Of a stretch of DNA of 64,000 nt, positions 33,088 to 42,769 are shown piece after piece. Location: contig JAKCFJ010000001.1 of NCBI GenBank assembly GCA_025041175.1, positions 744,001 through 808,000 of the forward strand. Reading direction: 5' to 3'. The stretch comes from Halobacteriales archaeon YIM A00010 (GTDB lineage Archaea > Halobacteriota > Halobacteria > Halobacteriales > Haloarculaceae). Numbering within the stretch: the first letter of the stretch is position 1; the number at the start of each line of letters is the position of its first letter. Under the pieces are notes generated by a model. That model worked only from the letters and a program-made list of their open reading frames with translations. It had not been told where the DNA came from and searched no databases. Position numbers and translations under genes: made by a program.

Positions 33088-33694
33088 GGAACACGCAGCG
33101 CGGTTCGACGACCACGCGGCAGCCTACGACGACCAACAGCCCAACAGCGAGGAGTACCGCGCGTGTGTGAGCCTCGTCATCGACCACGCGGCCCCCGATT
33201 CCTCGGATGTGGTTCTCGACCTCGGCACCGGGACGGGCGCGATCGGGCTTGCGCTCGCAGCCGACGCAAAGCGCGTCGTCGGGCGGGACATCAGCGAGGG
33301 CATGATGGAGCGAGCCCGGGAGAAGGCGGCCGATCACGGCGTCGAGAACGTGGAGTTTGGTTCGGGAACGTTCCGCGGGCCGAACTACGATGGTCCGGTC
33401 GACGTCGTCGTCTCGAATTTCGCGCTGCACCACCTGAACGACGAGGAGAAGCGGGCCGCGATCGAAACGATCGCCGCGCTCGCTCCCGGGAAATTCGTCC
33501 TCGGAGACGTGATGCTGTTCGGCGCGCCGGATCCCGACGAGCCGTACTACGATCCCGAGGTGGACGATCCCGCGACCGTGGGCGTGTTGGCCGACGCGCT
33601 CACGGACGCCGGGTTCTCGCTCACCGCCGTCGAGCGGGTCCACGAACAGGTCGGCGTGCTGGTCGCGGAACGAGCACCGCGGCGCGAGGAGTGA
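33071..33694 (+). CDS. Class I SAM-dependent methyltransferase
   Basis: This 207-residue protein begins MKKTIEEHAARFDDHAAAYD. The SAM-binding motif is VVLDLGTGTGAIGLALAADA, with DISEGMMERAREKAADHG next and VVVSNFALHHLNDEEKRAAI later. Its target is unknown; the constant position between RNase P subunit genes suggests an RNA or translation-related substrate, as an inference. The start overlaps the rnp3 stop region, and the rnp2 GTG comes three bases after the stop. Confidence 0.85.
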   Translation: MKKTIEEHAARFDDHAAAYDDQQPNSEEYRACVSLVIDHAAPDSSDVVLDLGTGTGAIGLALAADAKRVVGRDISEGMMERAREKAADHGVENVEFGSGTFRGPNYDGPVDVVVSNFALHHLNDEEKRAAIETIAALAPGKFVLGDVMLFGAPDPDEPYYDPEVDDPATVGVLADALTDAGFSLTAVERVHEQVGVLVAERAPRREE

Positions 33695-33697
33695 TCC

Positions 33698-34177
33698 GTG
33701 CGCCACCTTCCAAAGCACCTGCGCCCCCGGTGGCGCTATCTCGGCGTCGGACTCGAAACGTGGCCGGACGCACGGATCGACCGCGGCCAGTTCCAGCGGG
33801 AACTCTACTACACCGCCCAGAACCTCATCGGGGATATCGGAAGCACGGACGTGGATCTGAGCGTGTACGCGTTCGTGTTCGACGACGGTGAGGGGGCAGC
33901 GGTCGTCCGCGTGCGACGCGGTGCGGTCGAGCGCGGGCGGGCGGTGCTCGCGTGCGTCGACCGGATCGCCGACCAGCCGGTTCGGGTGACCGTGCGCGGC
34001 GTCAGCGGAACGGTACGAGCCTGCGAAGAAAGGTATATACGGCGTCCGTTGGAAAGCCCAGAGGAGAGAACCGTTGCGTTCGAGAACGCCGATCGGTTCG
34101 CGTTCGTTCGGGACCGGCGCGTTGCGGTGCGAACCGATAGCGGGTTCGCGGGTGCGACCGACTTCGATATCGAGTAA
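33698..34177 (+). CDS. rnp2: Ribonuclease P protein component 2 (Pop5)
   Basis: This 159-residue RNase P subunit pairs with Rpp30. The core runs MRHLPKHLRPRWRYLGVGLE, FQRELYYTAQNLIGDIGSTD, VFDDGEGAAVVRVRRGAVER and VRVTVRGVSGTVRACEERYI. The last part contains FENADRFAFVRDRRVAVRTD. GTG 33698 is the start. A TATA-like GGTATATACGG near 34030 inside the gene may supply extra transcription of the proteasome gene downstream. Confidence 0.9.
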   Translation: MRHLPKHLRPRWRYLGVGLETWPDARIDRGQFQRELYYTAQNLIGDIGSTDVDLSVYAFVFDDGEGAAVVRVRRGAVERGRAVLACVDRIADQPVRVTVRGVSGTVRACEERYIRRPLESPEERTVAFENADRFAFVRDRRVAVRTDSGFAGATDFDIE

Positions 34178-34179
34178 CT

Positions 34180-34938
34180 ATGCAGGGACAATCCCAACAG
34201 CAAGCCTACGACCGGGGGATCACGATCTTCTCGCCGGACGGACGGTTGTATCAAGTAGAGTACGCCCGTGAGGCAGTCAAACGAGGATCGGCGAGCGTCG
34301 GCGTCAGAACCGCCGATGGGGTCGTTCTGATCGCCGATAAACGGATCAGATCACCACTGTTGGTGGGCGAAAGCGTCGAGAAGTTGCACAAGGCGGACGA
34401 CCACGTCGGCATCGCTAGCGCGGGCCACGTCGCGGACGCCCGGCAGCTCATCGACTACGCCCGGCGGCACTCGCAGGTCAACCAACTGCGCTACGACGAG
34501 CCGATCGGGGTGGAGACGCTGACGAAAGCCGTCACCGACAACATCCAACAGTACACGCAGGTCGGCGGTGCGCGCCCGTTCGGCGTGGCGCTCATCATCG
34601 GCGGCGTCGAAGACGGCCAGCCGCGGCTGTTCGAAACCGACCCCTCGGGCACCCCGTACGAATGGAAAGCGCTCGCGGTCGGCGCGAACCGCTCGGACAT
34701 CGAGGACCACCTCAAAGAACACTACCAACCAGAGATGGATCTCGATGGGGGTATCGGACTCGCGCTCGAGGCGCTCGCGTCGGTCAGCGAGGAGGGGCTC
34801 GAAGCGGAGGGGCTCGGTGTCGCTACCATCGACAGCGAAACCGAACAGTACCAGGTGCTCGATGAAGCAGAGGTCGAATCGTATCTGGACGAACACGACC
34901 TGCTTGCCGACGAAACGGACACCGAATCCGAGGAGTAG
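34180..34938 (+). CDS. psmA: Proteasome subunit alpha
   Basis: The 252-residue alpha subunit forms the outer rings and gate of the 20S proteasome. The gate region and family signature YDRGITIFSPDGRLYQVEYA lie near residue 8. The rest includes AVKRGSASVGVRTADGVVLI, YTQVGGARPFGVALIIGGVE and an acidic C-terminus with EHDLLADETDTESEE. The N-terminal catalytic Thr of beta subunits is absent, as expected. It lies in the conserved RNase P-proteasome cluster, and in many archaea SBDS comes next; here a lipoprotein gene intervenes. Confidence 0.95.
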   Translation: MQGQSQQQAYDRGITIFSPDGRLYQVEYAREAVKRGSASVGVRTADGVVLIADKRIRSPLLVGESVEKLHKADDHVGIASAGHVADARQLIDYARRHSQVNQLRYDEPIGVETLTKAVTDNIQQYTQVGGARPFGVALIIGGVEDGQPRLFETDPSGTPYEWKALAVGANRSDIEDHLKEHYQPEMDLDGGIGLALEALASVSEEGLEAEGLGVATIDSETEQYQVLDEAEVESYLDEHDLLADETDTESEE

Positions 34939-35044
34939 TACAGCCGCTGTTTCCGCTCGGGTGTGTACGCACACCGCCCGCACAAATTCAGTATCTCGAT
35001 CTATGCGGGCCTGTGTTCGCTGTGGGACGTTCTCCGCGGACTAC

Positions 35045-35596
35045 TTACGCCATAGCATGTTCTTTTATCTTAACTTCCCCGTTCGGATGAACAGATAGCA
35101 CGTAATACTCGTAATCGTACATCTTCCGATTGTAAATCCGATCTTCATTCATTTCGAGCAAGATCTTATAATCTATCCCATCACCAATATATTCGGTTAG
35201 ATTTACCGTTTCAGATTCCGTTAGAGTATACTGTTCAGCATACGTCTCCTCTTCGCTGGATAGATTGATGAGAGTAATCTTCAACTTGATATCCTTTTCA
35301 CCGACATAATGGATCTCAAGACGGTTTAATAGCTGTTCAGTCGCATCAGTTTCCGTCGGATGTGCCGTCGGCGACGCAGTTGCTTCAGCCGTATCGTCTT
35401 CAGTTGTCTCCTTTTCCGTAGGACGTGCCGTCGGCGAGGCAGTAGATTCGACTCTCGATTCTGTCGTGGTTACTTGTCTATTTTCCGTGGTGGGAATGCG
35501 TGTTTCGGACGTATCTGTTCCCACCGAACGATCAATACAGCCCGTAGTCGGAACTAGACTAGCTCCAGCTATTAGTATAAGTTTTCGTCGTTTCAT
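35045..35596 (-). CDS. Haloarchaeal lipoprotein, AT-rich
   Basis: The 183-residue protein starts MKRRKLILIAGASLVPTTGC with a lipobox Cys near residue 20, so it should be lipid-anchored outside. A Thr/Glu/Pro-rich linker follows with a near-duplicate segment (ESTASPTARPTEKET and TASPTAHPTETDAT). A C-terminal beta-rich domain follows (LNRLEIHYVGEKDIKLKITL, ending YYVLSVHPNGEVKIKEHAMA). Codons are AT-rich, unlike the flanking proteasome and SBDS genes, which suggests acquisition. It is transcribed against both neighbours. The function is unknown. Confidence 0.75.
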   Translation of the reverse strand: MKRRKLILIAGASLVPTTGCIDRSVGTDTSETRIPTTENRQVTTTESRVESTASPTARPTEKETTEDDTAEATASPTAHPTETDATEQLLNRLEIHYVGEKDIKLKITLINLSSEEETYAEQYTLTESETVNLTEYIGDGIDYKILLEMNEDRIYNRKMYDYEYYVLSVHPNGEVKIKEHAMA

Positions 35597-35754
35597 AGAA
35601 CTATTACTACAGACAAATATAAGAGTATTGGGAGTTCTATGTCTTTTCGGTATAGAGTTTGTTGTACGATGGGATAGAATATGGATGGGTAGAACGGCAC
35701 GACAACTACCGACGAGGGAGAACACACTTTACCGCGCCGCGAATAACCCATCCC

Positions 35755-36480
35755 ATGATATCCCTTGACGAGGCAGTGACGGCGCGGCTCGAATCCCACG
35801 GCACTCGGTTCGAGGTACTCGTCGATCCTGACGCGGCGCTTGCGATCAAGCGCGGTGAGTTCGAGGACGATCTCGAGGAGGTGATCGCCGCCGAAGACGT
35901 GTTCGAGGACGCGTCCAGCGGCGATCGTCCGGCAGCTGCCGATCTCGAAACGGTGTTCGACACTACTGATCCACTGGAGATCATTCCGGAGGTGATACGA
36001 CGCGGTGACATCCAGATCACCGCCGAGCAACGGCGGGAGATGCAGGAGCGAAAGCACAAACAGCTCGTCGATCGCATTACACGGAATGCGGTCAACCCCC
36101 AGATGGACGACGCGCCCCACCCTCCCGAGCGCATCGAGCGCGCGCTCGAAGAGGCGGGCTTTACGGTCGATCCGATGGAGCCGGTCGAAAACCACGTGGA
36201 CGATGCGCTGGACGCGCTTCGACCCATCATCCCGATCCGGTTCGACGAGGTTGTTATTGCGGTGCGGCTCCCGTCCGAACACGCCGGCAGCGGGCAGGCA
36301 CAGATCCGGCAGTTCGGCGATCTCCAACGGGAGGAGTGGCAGTCTGATGGCTCGTGGGTCGGCGTCCTCGAGTTCCCCGCCGGGTTGCAAAACGATTTTT
36401 ACGATCTCGTCAACGAAGTGTCCAGCGGCGAAGCCGAAACCCGCGTGGTCAAAGACGAGGACGAACTCAGCACGCGATAA
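35755..36480 (+). CDS. sdo1: SBDS ribosome maturation protein
   Basis: This 241-residue protein has the archaeal SBDS three-domain layout: N-terminal FYSH domain with DEAVTARLESHGTRFEVLVD and EVIAAEDVFEDASSGDRPAA. The middle helical domain follows, with QRREMQERKHKQLVDRITRN. The C-terminal RNA-binding domain covers IPIRFDEVVIAVRLPSEHAG onward. SBDS clears eIF6 and matures the large ribosomal subunit in eukaryotes and probably assists 50S maturation in archaea. The ATG at 35755 is used. The downstream gene hflX lies 102 bases away. Confidence 0.92.
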   Translation: MISLDEAVTARLESHGTRFEVLVDPDAALAIKRGEFEDDLEEVIAAEDVFEDASSGDRPAAADLETVFDTTDPLEIIPEVIRRGDIQITAEQRREMQERKHKQLVDRITRNAVNPQMDDAPHPPERIERALEEAGFTVDPMEPVENHVDDALDALRPIIPIRFDEVVIAVRLPSEHAGSGQAQIRQFGDLQREEWQSDGSWVGVLEFPAGLQNDFYDLVNEVSSGEAETRVVKDEDELSTR

Positions 36481-36582
36481 CGGACCAAACCCACTGGATC
36501 CGACAGCAGCGATCGATGTTCCCGGATCCGGTTTTCGATCATCCCAGAGGATTAAGTGAACAGACCGTCTATTTTCTCGTGA

Positions 36583-37902
36583 GTGACGGGAACACCACAC
36601 GATCCGGAACGTGCGGTCATCGCAGCACGCGGCCCGTCGGGATCGTCCGATCCCGAGACCGATGAAATTCGAGATTTAGCCCGCTCCGCTGGCTACCGCA
36701 TTGCCGGCGAGATCACCCAAACGCGAACGGAAGATCCGGCGCTCTGTTTCGGTTCGGGGAAGGTCGCGGAGCTCGCCCAACTGATCGAAGACACCGGTGC
36801 GGGCGTCGTGGTCTTCGACAACCGTCTGGGACCCTATCAGACGTACAACTTGGGGACCCGACTCCCAGAGGGCGTAAACGTCATCGACCGGTTCCGGCTC
36901 ATTTTGGACATCTTCGGGCAGCGTGCCCAAACACGGACGGCACAGCTCCAGGTCGAATTGGCCGAGCTCAGATACGAGCTACCGAGAGTCGAAGCGAAGG
37001 CGAGCCTCGCAAAGCGCGACGAACGTCCCGGGTTCATGGGACTCGGAGAGTACGACGAGAGCCGCGAGCAGGACATCAAAAAGCGGATCAGCCGCATCCG
37101 CGAGAAGCTGACCCGAATCGAAGAGGACGAGGAAAAACGCCGCGAGCAGCGCCGTGAATCCGGCTTCGATCTCGTCGCGCTCGCGGGGTACACCAATGCC
37201 GGGAAGTCAACGCTCCTTCGCCAGCTCGCCCGAGATCTCGAGGTGGATGAGAACGAGGACCGACACCCGGATCTCGACGCGACGGCCGAGTCCGAAGACC
37301 GGCTGTTCACGACGCTCGGAACCACGACGCGACAGGTCGACATGGACCGACGGGACGTTCTCGTGACCGATACGGTCGGGTTCATCTCCGAACTTCCCCA
37401 CTGGCTGGTCGAGTCGTTCAAATCCACCCTCGATGCCGTCTACCGGGCGGATCTCGTGCTTCTCGTCGTGGACGTCACAGAGCCCGTCGAAGAGATCCGC
37501 GAGAAGCTCATCACCTGCCACGACACGCTGTACGAGCGCAACGAGGCACCGATCGTTACCGTGTTGAACAAGATCGACCTCGTCGACGAGGAGGAGTGTG
37601 AGCGAAAGATGAACACGCTGTCGGCGCTCGCTCCCAATCCCGTTACTGTGAGTGCTGTGGACGGCACTGGCACCGAGGGGCTACTCGACCGCCTCGACCG
37701 CGAACTTCCACCGTTCGAGCACGAGCGGCTAGTCCTCCCGATGACCGACGACACCATGAGTCTCGTCTCGTGGATCCACGACAACGCTCGCGTCAACGAC
37801 GTTACCTACGGCGAACAGGTCGTCATCGATTTCGAGGCACGCCCCGCCGTCGTCGAGCAGTCCCGTTCAAAAGCCGGAACGCTCACTGTCCCCGCCGAAT
37901 GA
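36583..37902 (+). CDS. hflX: HflX-family ribosome-associated GTPase
   Basis: This 439-residue GTPase has an N-terminal HflX domain with ALCFGSGKVAELAQLIEDTG, the QRAQTRTAQLQVELAELRYE helix and a coiled region. The G domain starts around residue 200, with GYTNAGKSTLLRQLA (G1), DTVGFISELPHWLVESFKST (G3) and VLNKIDLV (G4). HflX proteins bind and split stalled ribosomes. GTG 36583 is used. It ends next to the convergent type IV secretion set, with no spacer repeat. Confidence 0.92.
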   Translation: MTGTPHDPERAVIAARGPSGSSDPETDEIRDLARSAGYRIAGEITQTRTEDPALCFGSGKVAELAQLIEDTGAGVVVFDNRLGPYQTYNLGTRLPEGVNVIDRFRLILDIFGQRAQTRTAQLQVELAELRYELPRVEAKASLAKRDERPGFMGLGEYDESREQDIKKRISRIREKLTRIEEDEEKRREQRRESGFDLVALAGYTNAGKSTLLRQLARDLEVDENEDRHPDLDATAESEDRLFTTLGTTTRQVDMDRRDVLVTDTVGFISELPHWLVESFKSTLDAVYRADLVLLVVDVTEPVEEIREKLITCHDTLYERNEAPIVTVLNKIDLVDEEECERKMNTLSALAPNPVTVSAVDGTGTEGLLDRLDRELPPFEHERLVLPMTDDTMSLVSWIHDNARVNDVTYGEQVVIDFEARPAVVEQSRSKAGTLTVPAE

Positions 37903-37937
37903 GTTGATCCAAACGCGAAGCGATAGCAGACACCGGC

Positions 37938-40900
37938 TCACTCGTCGGTCCGATCGTCGACCTCACCGCCGTTCGTGGCAGTCGATGGCCCAAACGTGGT
38001 TGTCACGTCCTCCCCGTCGTCGGACACCTGATCGCGTTCGGTGCTGTCATCCGGAACCTGAGAGCGTGTATTGCCGTTGGGATCAGTGTAGAGGTGTGGG
38101 TAAGTCGAGAGATCATCCCAGTTCGTGCTGAGATACCGACCGAAATCGCCGTGTTTGCGCCCCGCGTAGTTCCAGACGAGATCCTCGAACGGGCTGGCTT
38201 CGATGTGACTCTCCCACCATCCCTCCCGGTCCTGGAAGTGGACGAGACACTCCGAATACTGGTTTTCTGAGCTGCCCGTAACGGCCGTGTTTCTAACGAA
38301 GTCGGCTTGATTCCGGTTTTGGCCCAGCCCTTCCATGAGCAACTCCGGCTCGATACGGGGGGTCCGGAACGTCTGGATGGTCGAACACTGATCCAAGATG
38401 GTCCGTCGTTGGTTCTCCTGGCCCTCTCCGATCGACTGTGCGCGCTCGATGAACTCCCGTGGTGATTGTGTTACGAACCACAACGCCGCGTCGTAGCGCG
38501 CCCAGCTCCGAGCCGCGTCTTGTAGATACTCTATCATCTCCTCGCTGTGGAGCAGAAAGTGTGCTTCGTCGATGAGGAAGATGATTTCTCCCTGAGTCCG
38601 TTTGACTTTCTGGTACACCTGGCCGAAGATCAGGTGGAGCATGACGGATTTTTCGGCCTCCGAGGCCTCGTTGAACTGACTGAGATCGATGTACGCCATG
38701 TTTGTTTCTTGGTCGAGGATGCCGGTTTCGGTCTCTCCGACCATGTGGTGGTACTTCCGGTTCTCTTTGAACCCGCTGAGCTTGTCGAGAAGGTCGGAGA
38801 CGACGCGAACGCGCTGTTCGGCCTCGCGCTCGTGACCGGTGAAGGTAAAGCGTTCGGGCGTCGTCAGCATGCGTTCTAGCACCGAGACGAAATCCTCGAT
38901 CGTCGGGCTTGCCTCGTTGTGGGTATCCGGGTCGTGGGTGATCCCGGTGGATTCGTACGTTTCTTGGACGGCGTCCTCGATCGTGGAGATGTATCCGGAG
39001 GGATCGATCCCTTGTGCCCTGAGTATGCCGGCGAAGAAGCTCGTGACCTCGTCGATCTTCATCTGGAAATGGTTCGATCCTCCGACGGTTGACTCGCGGA
39101 TGCGCTTTGGCGGTCGTTGGATGTCGAACGGGTTGATCGTCTGTTGACCGTCCACGACGATGTGTTTCCCGCCACAGAGCTGTGTGAGTCCCTCGAACCC
39201 CTGTTCGGTGTCACAGACGATGAGCGTTCTAGATGGATCCGAACAGAACCATTCTGCGAGCGCGGTTTCGACCGAGTACGTCTTTCCGGAGCGGGTTTGT
39301 CCCAGCGTGAGGAGGTGAGGTGCCCCCCGTTCGAACGGATCCGCGAAGATTGCCGATCCGTTCTGTTTGTTCCGGCCGAAGCGAAGCCCACCAGATTCTT
39401 GCATCACGCCGGCACACCACGGGAACATCGCCGCGACCGAGCCGCCGAGCATCCGGGTTCGCTTTGGTTTGTCGCCTTTCTCGTGGTAGAGGTCCGTTCC
39501 CGTCGGGGAGGACGATTCGAACATATCGAGCGCAGACATATCGGAGCTGGGCTGGCGGGGACCCAACCCTGCGGGCGCGCTCGTCAACACTTCGAGCACG
39601 TCGTCACACGCGTCTTCGAGCGCTCGAACCTTCGCTAGATACAGGTCGTCAGTTCCCCGACCGGTTTGTTGGGCGTACTCGTGGGCTTCCTCCGGTCCGA
39701 CTCGGACCGTCACGTACATACTCACTTGCCACGGCTGGGCGGTCGTGTTCCGAAGCAAGAGATACATCTTCCGGACCGCGTCCTTGTCGTTTTGGATCTG
39801 GATCTTACTCGCGTCCATGTTCTCGACGCGCTCCATCTCCTCTGATTCGACGTCGGCGTACAGCCGTTCGAGCTCCTTGATCGTCCCTTGTTTGTATTCG
39901 GGCTGTGCGTGAATGCGAACGTCGACGTTCGCCTTCCGCATGGTAAATAGGTTGGCGAGAAACAACGGCGGCGGCTCGACCGGCCAGCCCATGACACAGA
40001 ACGTTTTGCAGAGCTCGTCACCGATCACGACGCGGCCGTCCTTCGCGTCGAATTCACTCGGGGTGAGCATGCGCTCGGTCGGGGTTTCCCCGACGCTGAC
40101 CCGGTTGTCGTCGTCGGCCATCGCCTCTCTCACTTCCGTTCCGAGCGACAGCGATGGCTCCCCAGACCAGTACCGCAACAGGAGACGGGTGATGTCGAGG
40201 ACCCCTGCCCGACCGGTGTTGACTCCCTCCACTGAGGCAAGCGCGCCTTCGATGGTGTTCATCCGGTCGTCGAGCTCTGCGCGCAGCTCCGTCTCTAGCG
40301 CCTGATTGTCGTCGCTACTGTCTCCCGATGAGAAGAAATTCAGGAACCGAGACCCGTCGGAGTCGTTCGACACCAGATTGACCTGCAGTTCCTCGGGTTC
40401 GACCTCGACAACGACGTAATACTCCCACTTGTTCGCGTCCCACTTGGGCGATTCCGTTTCGATGAACCACGACGAAACGTCGAGCAACAGCTCCCTGACG
40501 TAGCGTGCTGCCCGTGTGGTCCCGGCGAGCGACTCGTTCGTCCGCTCGCTCTCTTCGATACACTCCGTGATGTGCTCGATCAGACGCTCCGTGTCGAACG
40601 TGTCCGACGTTGCGTATATCGAAAACGGGAGATCTTTGATCTGCTCGTCGATGCCGCTCGTGAGCGCACCGACGTAGCTCCGTGCTTCCTCGTCGGTGAT
40701 CCGACAGGCGTTCATCCCCTCCACCCCGATGAGACCGACCCGGCGCCCGTCGGTCATTTTGGCGGTTCCATCCGGATAGATTCGTTCTACTCCGTGGATC
40801 TGCCGCCCAAGCGTTTCGTGATAGTGGTACGGAAACTTCTGCTGGAGGCGGCGCGATTCGATGAATCGTTCGAGTCGTTCGCGCGATGAGAGATAATGCG

Positions 40901-41150
40901 GGTTGGTGTACGTGAGGTACAGCACTATCGGTAACACGACGAGTGTGATCGAGAACGAAAGTACGGCGATTACTGTCGCGTCGATTGACCACGCCAACAA
41001 CGCGATAATCAGCGTGACGAACGGAACCGCAAACGAGTGGATGTTATCGAACGTGACCACGCCTTTGATCGTTACCTCAGTGTCGACGTGGGGGAGTATC
41101 AATCCCGTCTCGCTCGACTGAGTGTTCGTGCTCTGTGAGTTCGTACTCAT
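37938..41150 (-). CDS. VirB4/TraC-like type IV secretion ATPase
   Basis: The 1070-residue ATPase energises assembly or substrate transfer in type IV secretion/conjugation systems. Two hydrophobic segments near residues 42-88 (VPFVTLIIALLAWSIDATVI and SFSITLVVLPIVLYLTYT) anchor it to the membrane. The P-loop TLGQTRSGKTYSVETALA lies near residue 618 and the Walker B EIIFLIDEAHFLLHSEEM near 860. Sensor-like FVTQSPREFIERAQ follows. The C-terminal tail is acidic. Length and membrane anchors match archaeal VirB4 relatives. It is the last gene of a three-gene operon transcribed toward hflX. Confidence 0.88.
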   Translation of the reverse strand: MSTNSQSTNTQSSETGLILPHVDTEVTIKGVVTFDNIHSFAVPFVTLIIALLAWSIDATVIAVLSFSITLVVLPIVLYLTYTNPHYLSSRERLERFIESRRLQQKFPYHYHETLGRQIHGVERIYPDGTAKMTDGRRVGLIGVEGMNACRITDEEARSYVGALTSGIDEQIKDLPFSIYATSDTFDTERLIEHITECIEESERTNESLAGTTRAARYVRELLLDVSSWFIETESPKWDANKWEYYVVVEVEPEELQVNLVSNDSDGSRFLNFFSSGDSSDDNQALETELRAELDDRMNTIEGALASVEGVNTGRAGVLDITRLLLRYWSGEPSLSLGTEVREAMADDDNRVSVGETPTERMLTPSEFDAKDGRVVIGDELCKTFCVMGWPVEPPPLFLANLFTMRKANVDVRIHAQPEYKQGTIKELERLYADVESEEMERVENMDASKIQIQNDKDAVRKMYLLLRNTTAQPWQVSMYVTVRVGPEEAHEYAQQTGRGTDDLYLAKVRALEDACDDVLEVLTSAPAGLGPRQPSSDMSALDMFESSSPTGTDLYHEKGDKPKRTRMLGGSVAAMFPWCAGVMQESGGLRFGRNKQNGSAIFADPFERGAPHLLTLGQTRSGKTYSVETALAEWFCSDPSRTLIVCDTEQGFEGLTQLCGGKHIVVDGQQTINPFDIQRPPKRIRESTVGGSNHFQMKIDEVTSFFAGILRAQGIDPSGYISTIEDAVQETYESTGITHDPDTHNEASPTIEDFVSVLERMLTTPERFTFTGHEREAEQRVRVVSDLLDKLSGFKENRKYHHMVGETETGILDQETNMAYIDLSQFNEASEAEKSVMLHLIFGQVYQKVKRTQGEIIFLIDEAHFLLHSEEMIEYLQDAARSWARYDAALWFVTQSPREFIERAQSIGEGQENQRRTILDQCSTIQTFRTPRIEPELLMEGLGQNRNQADFVRNTAVTGSSENQYSECLVHFQDREGWWESHIEASPFEDLVWNYAGRKHGDFGRYLSTNWDDLSTYPHLYTDPNGNTRSQVPDDSTERDQVSDDGEDVTTTFGPSTATNGGEVDDRTDE

Positions 41151-41234
41151 TGTTGATCGTGTACCAGCTGTGTGTTCGAGAAACCACTAATTTTTCTGAT
41201 CGATAGTTGATGATTCATTGGATGATGTACGTGT

Positions 41235-42752
41235 TCAGTCGTTCGGCCCCCTGCTCTGTGGGCCGACGGTTGATCTGGATCGCTGGGAGTCGTCGTCTCC
41301 GCTCGAATCGCGTGCGTCGTTTCGTCCGGCGTCGTGTCCACTGTGGGTTCTGGCTCCGCTTCTCTGGGAACTGTCGGGGTTTTTGGCGTTCGGGCCGACG
41401 TTCGATCGACGAGCACCATCTTCGACGGGTTGCCGGGTGGTAGTCGGCCCTTGGCTTCGCGGTCCGGCGTAGTACCCGCCTTGTGCCCCTGCGGGCTGAG
41501 GTCCGGACGACCGGCTCGTGTACTGCCCGCCCGGCGTCTCTCCAGCGGTCGTCTGACCGCGTTTTTGGTTGGATGTCGATACCCCTTTCCCGATCAGCAT
41601 GGCAGACCCGGGGAGGAGCTTTGTCATGAAGATGTACGGCAACCCGATCAATGCGATAGTGAGCCCACCAATCGTTGCTACTTCTTTGAAAAGTACCCCA
41701 CCAAGGCTATCGAGTGGAAGTTCGTGTAAAAATCGAAGGACTCCACTTTGAATAAATTTCAATAAAATTATCAAAGGGAGGATGGAAATACCCATATGAC
41801 CAAAATCTTTTAATGTACTTTGAGGTTGTACTCGACACGCCCAGAAAATAGGCCAAAATGCCACGGAAAGATATGTCATAATATATATGATTATTGTAAT
41901 CAACACTCCAATTGAAATAAATATAGACTTTGTAGATATAACCATAAGTCCAAATATAATACCAATTCCGAGGCTTCCAAGACCTTCTGCCGTCGTTAAA
42001 AGCTCCAATCCACTCGGAGCAACAGCTATCGTGAGTTCGTTTCCGATATGCAGACAGAACGCGGTCACAGGAATTCCCAACAGGATGAAAAACGCCGCCT
42101 TCCCGAGTTCCACCAAGCGCTCGTGTTGTTTTCGTGGATTGACTGTGTCCGTCGCCACCATGAACGAGGGCGTCAACAGGGCGATCGCCAGCGCAGACAT
42201 GATCCCGTAGACCCCGTAGACGGCCGACCACGGTCCGTCGGCCGTCATCCACGTAGATACGTCGGTTGGTTCTCCGGGTGCCGGCAGACCCAGGATGTAC
42301 TCGTTGAACGTGTCGACCAGCGACGCGATCCCGTCCACCGTCTTGTCGACGACGAACTCGATGGTCTTCGTGATGGCCTCACCGATCGGGACCTCGACCA
42401 TCCCGATCCGGATCGTGTAGTCCCCCGTGCTCTCGTCGGGGGTTTCACTCGCGTTGTCCTGTTGGCTCTGGGTGTCACCACCCGGTCCGTCCAGACTGTT
42501 CGCTCGTGTCTCTGCTACCGATCCCGAAACCGTTCGCTCCTCGTTCGACCACGCATCCATCCCGAGATCGGATGAATACGGATCGGCGTTCCCCTCTGTC
42601 CAAGCCGCGTGTGCCTGTTGGTTCGCTTGGTGCTGAGTACCCGCCGACAGTGGGTTGTTCGCACCGGTCGAAGCACCAACGACGGGACCCACAACACCAC
42701 ACAAGCAGATGAGACAGACTAATACGACTATCCGACGGGTACTAGCATGCAT
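41235..42752 (-). CDS. VirB6/TrbL-like polytopic membrane protein
   Basis: The 505-residue protein starts with a signal-like segment (RRIVVLVCLICLCGVVGPVV) and a ~130-residue polar exterior region. Then about seven hydrophobic spans (residues ~165-395) include LGSLGIGIIFGLMVISTKSI and ILPLIILLKFIQSGVL. A long Ser/Gly/Gln/Arg-rich tail follows (residues ~395-505). The layout suits the channel protein VirB6/TrbL. Between about 41740 and 42010 the DNA is sharply AT-rich and uses codons unlike the rest of the gene, which suggests a mosaic origin for the transmembrane core. It is preceded by the VirB2-like gene 17 bases away. Confidence 0.72.
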   Translation of the reverse strand: MHASTRRIVVLVCLICLCGVVGPVVGASTGANNPLSAGTQHQANQQAHAAWTEGNADPYSSDLGMDAWSNEERTVSGSVAETRANSLDGPGGDTQSQQDNASETPDESTGDYTIRIGMVEVPIGEAITKTIEFVVDKTVDGIASLVDTFNEYILGLPAPGEPTDVSTWMTADGPWSAVYGVYGIMSALAIALLTPSFMVATDTVNPRKQHERLVELGKAAFFILLGIPVTAFCLHIGNELTIAVAPSGLELLTTAEGLGSLGIGIIFGLMVISTKSIFISIGVLITIIIYIMTYLSVAFWPIFWACRVQPQSTLKDFGHMGISILPLIILLKFIQSGVLRFLHELPLDSLGGVLFKEVATIGGLTIALIGLPYIFMTKLLPGSAMLIGKGVSTSNQKRGQTTAGETPGGQYTSRSSGPQPAGAQGGYYAGPRSQGPTTTRQPVEDGARRSNVGPNAKNPDSSQRSGARTHSGHDAGRNDARDSSGDDDSQRSRSTVGPQSRGPND

Positions 42753-42769
42753 CACACCGGATCACTCCT

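Noticed and set aside
41147-41419. Minus-strand 90-codon frame at the VirB4-VirB6 boundary
   Set aside because: It overlaps the C-terminal tail of the VirB6-like gene in another frame and has no independent support.
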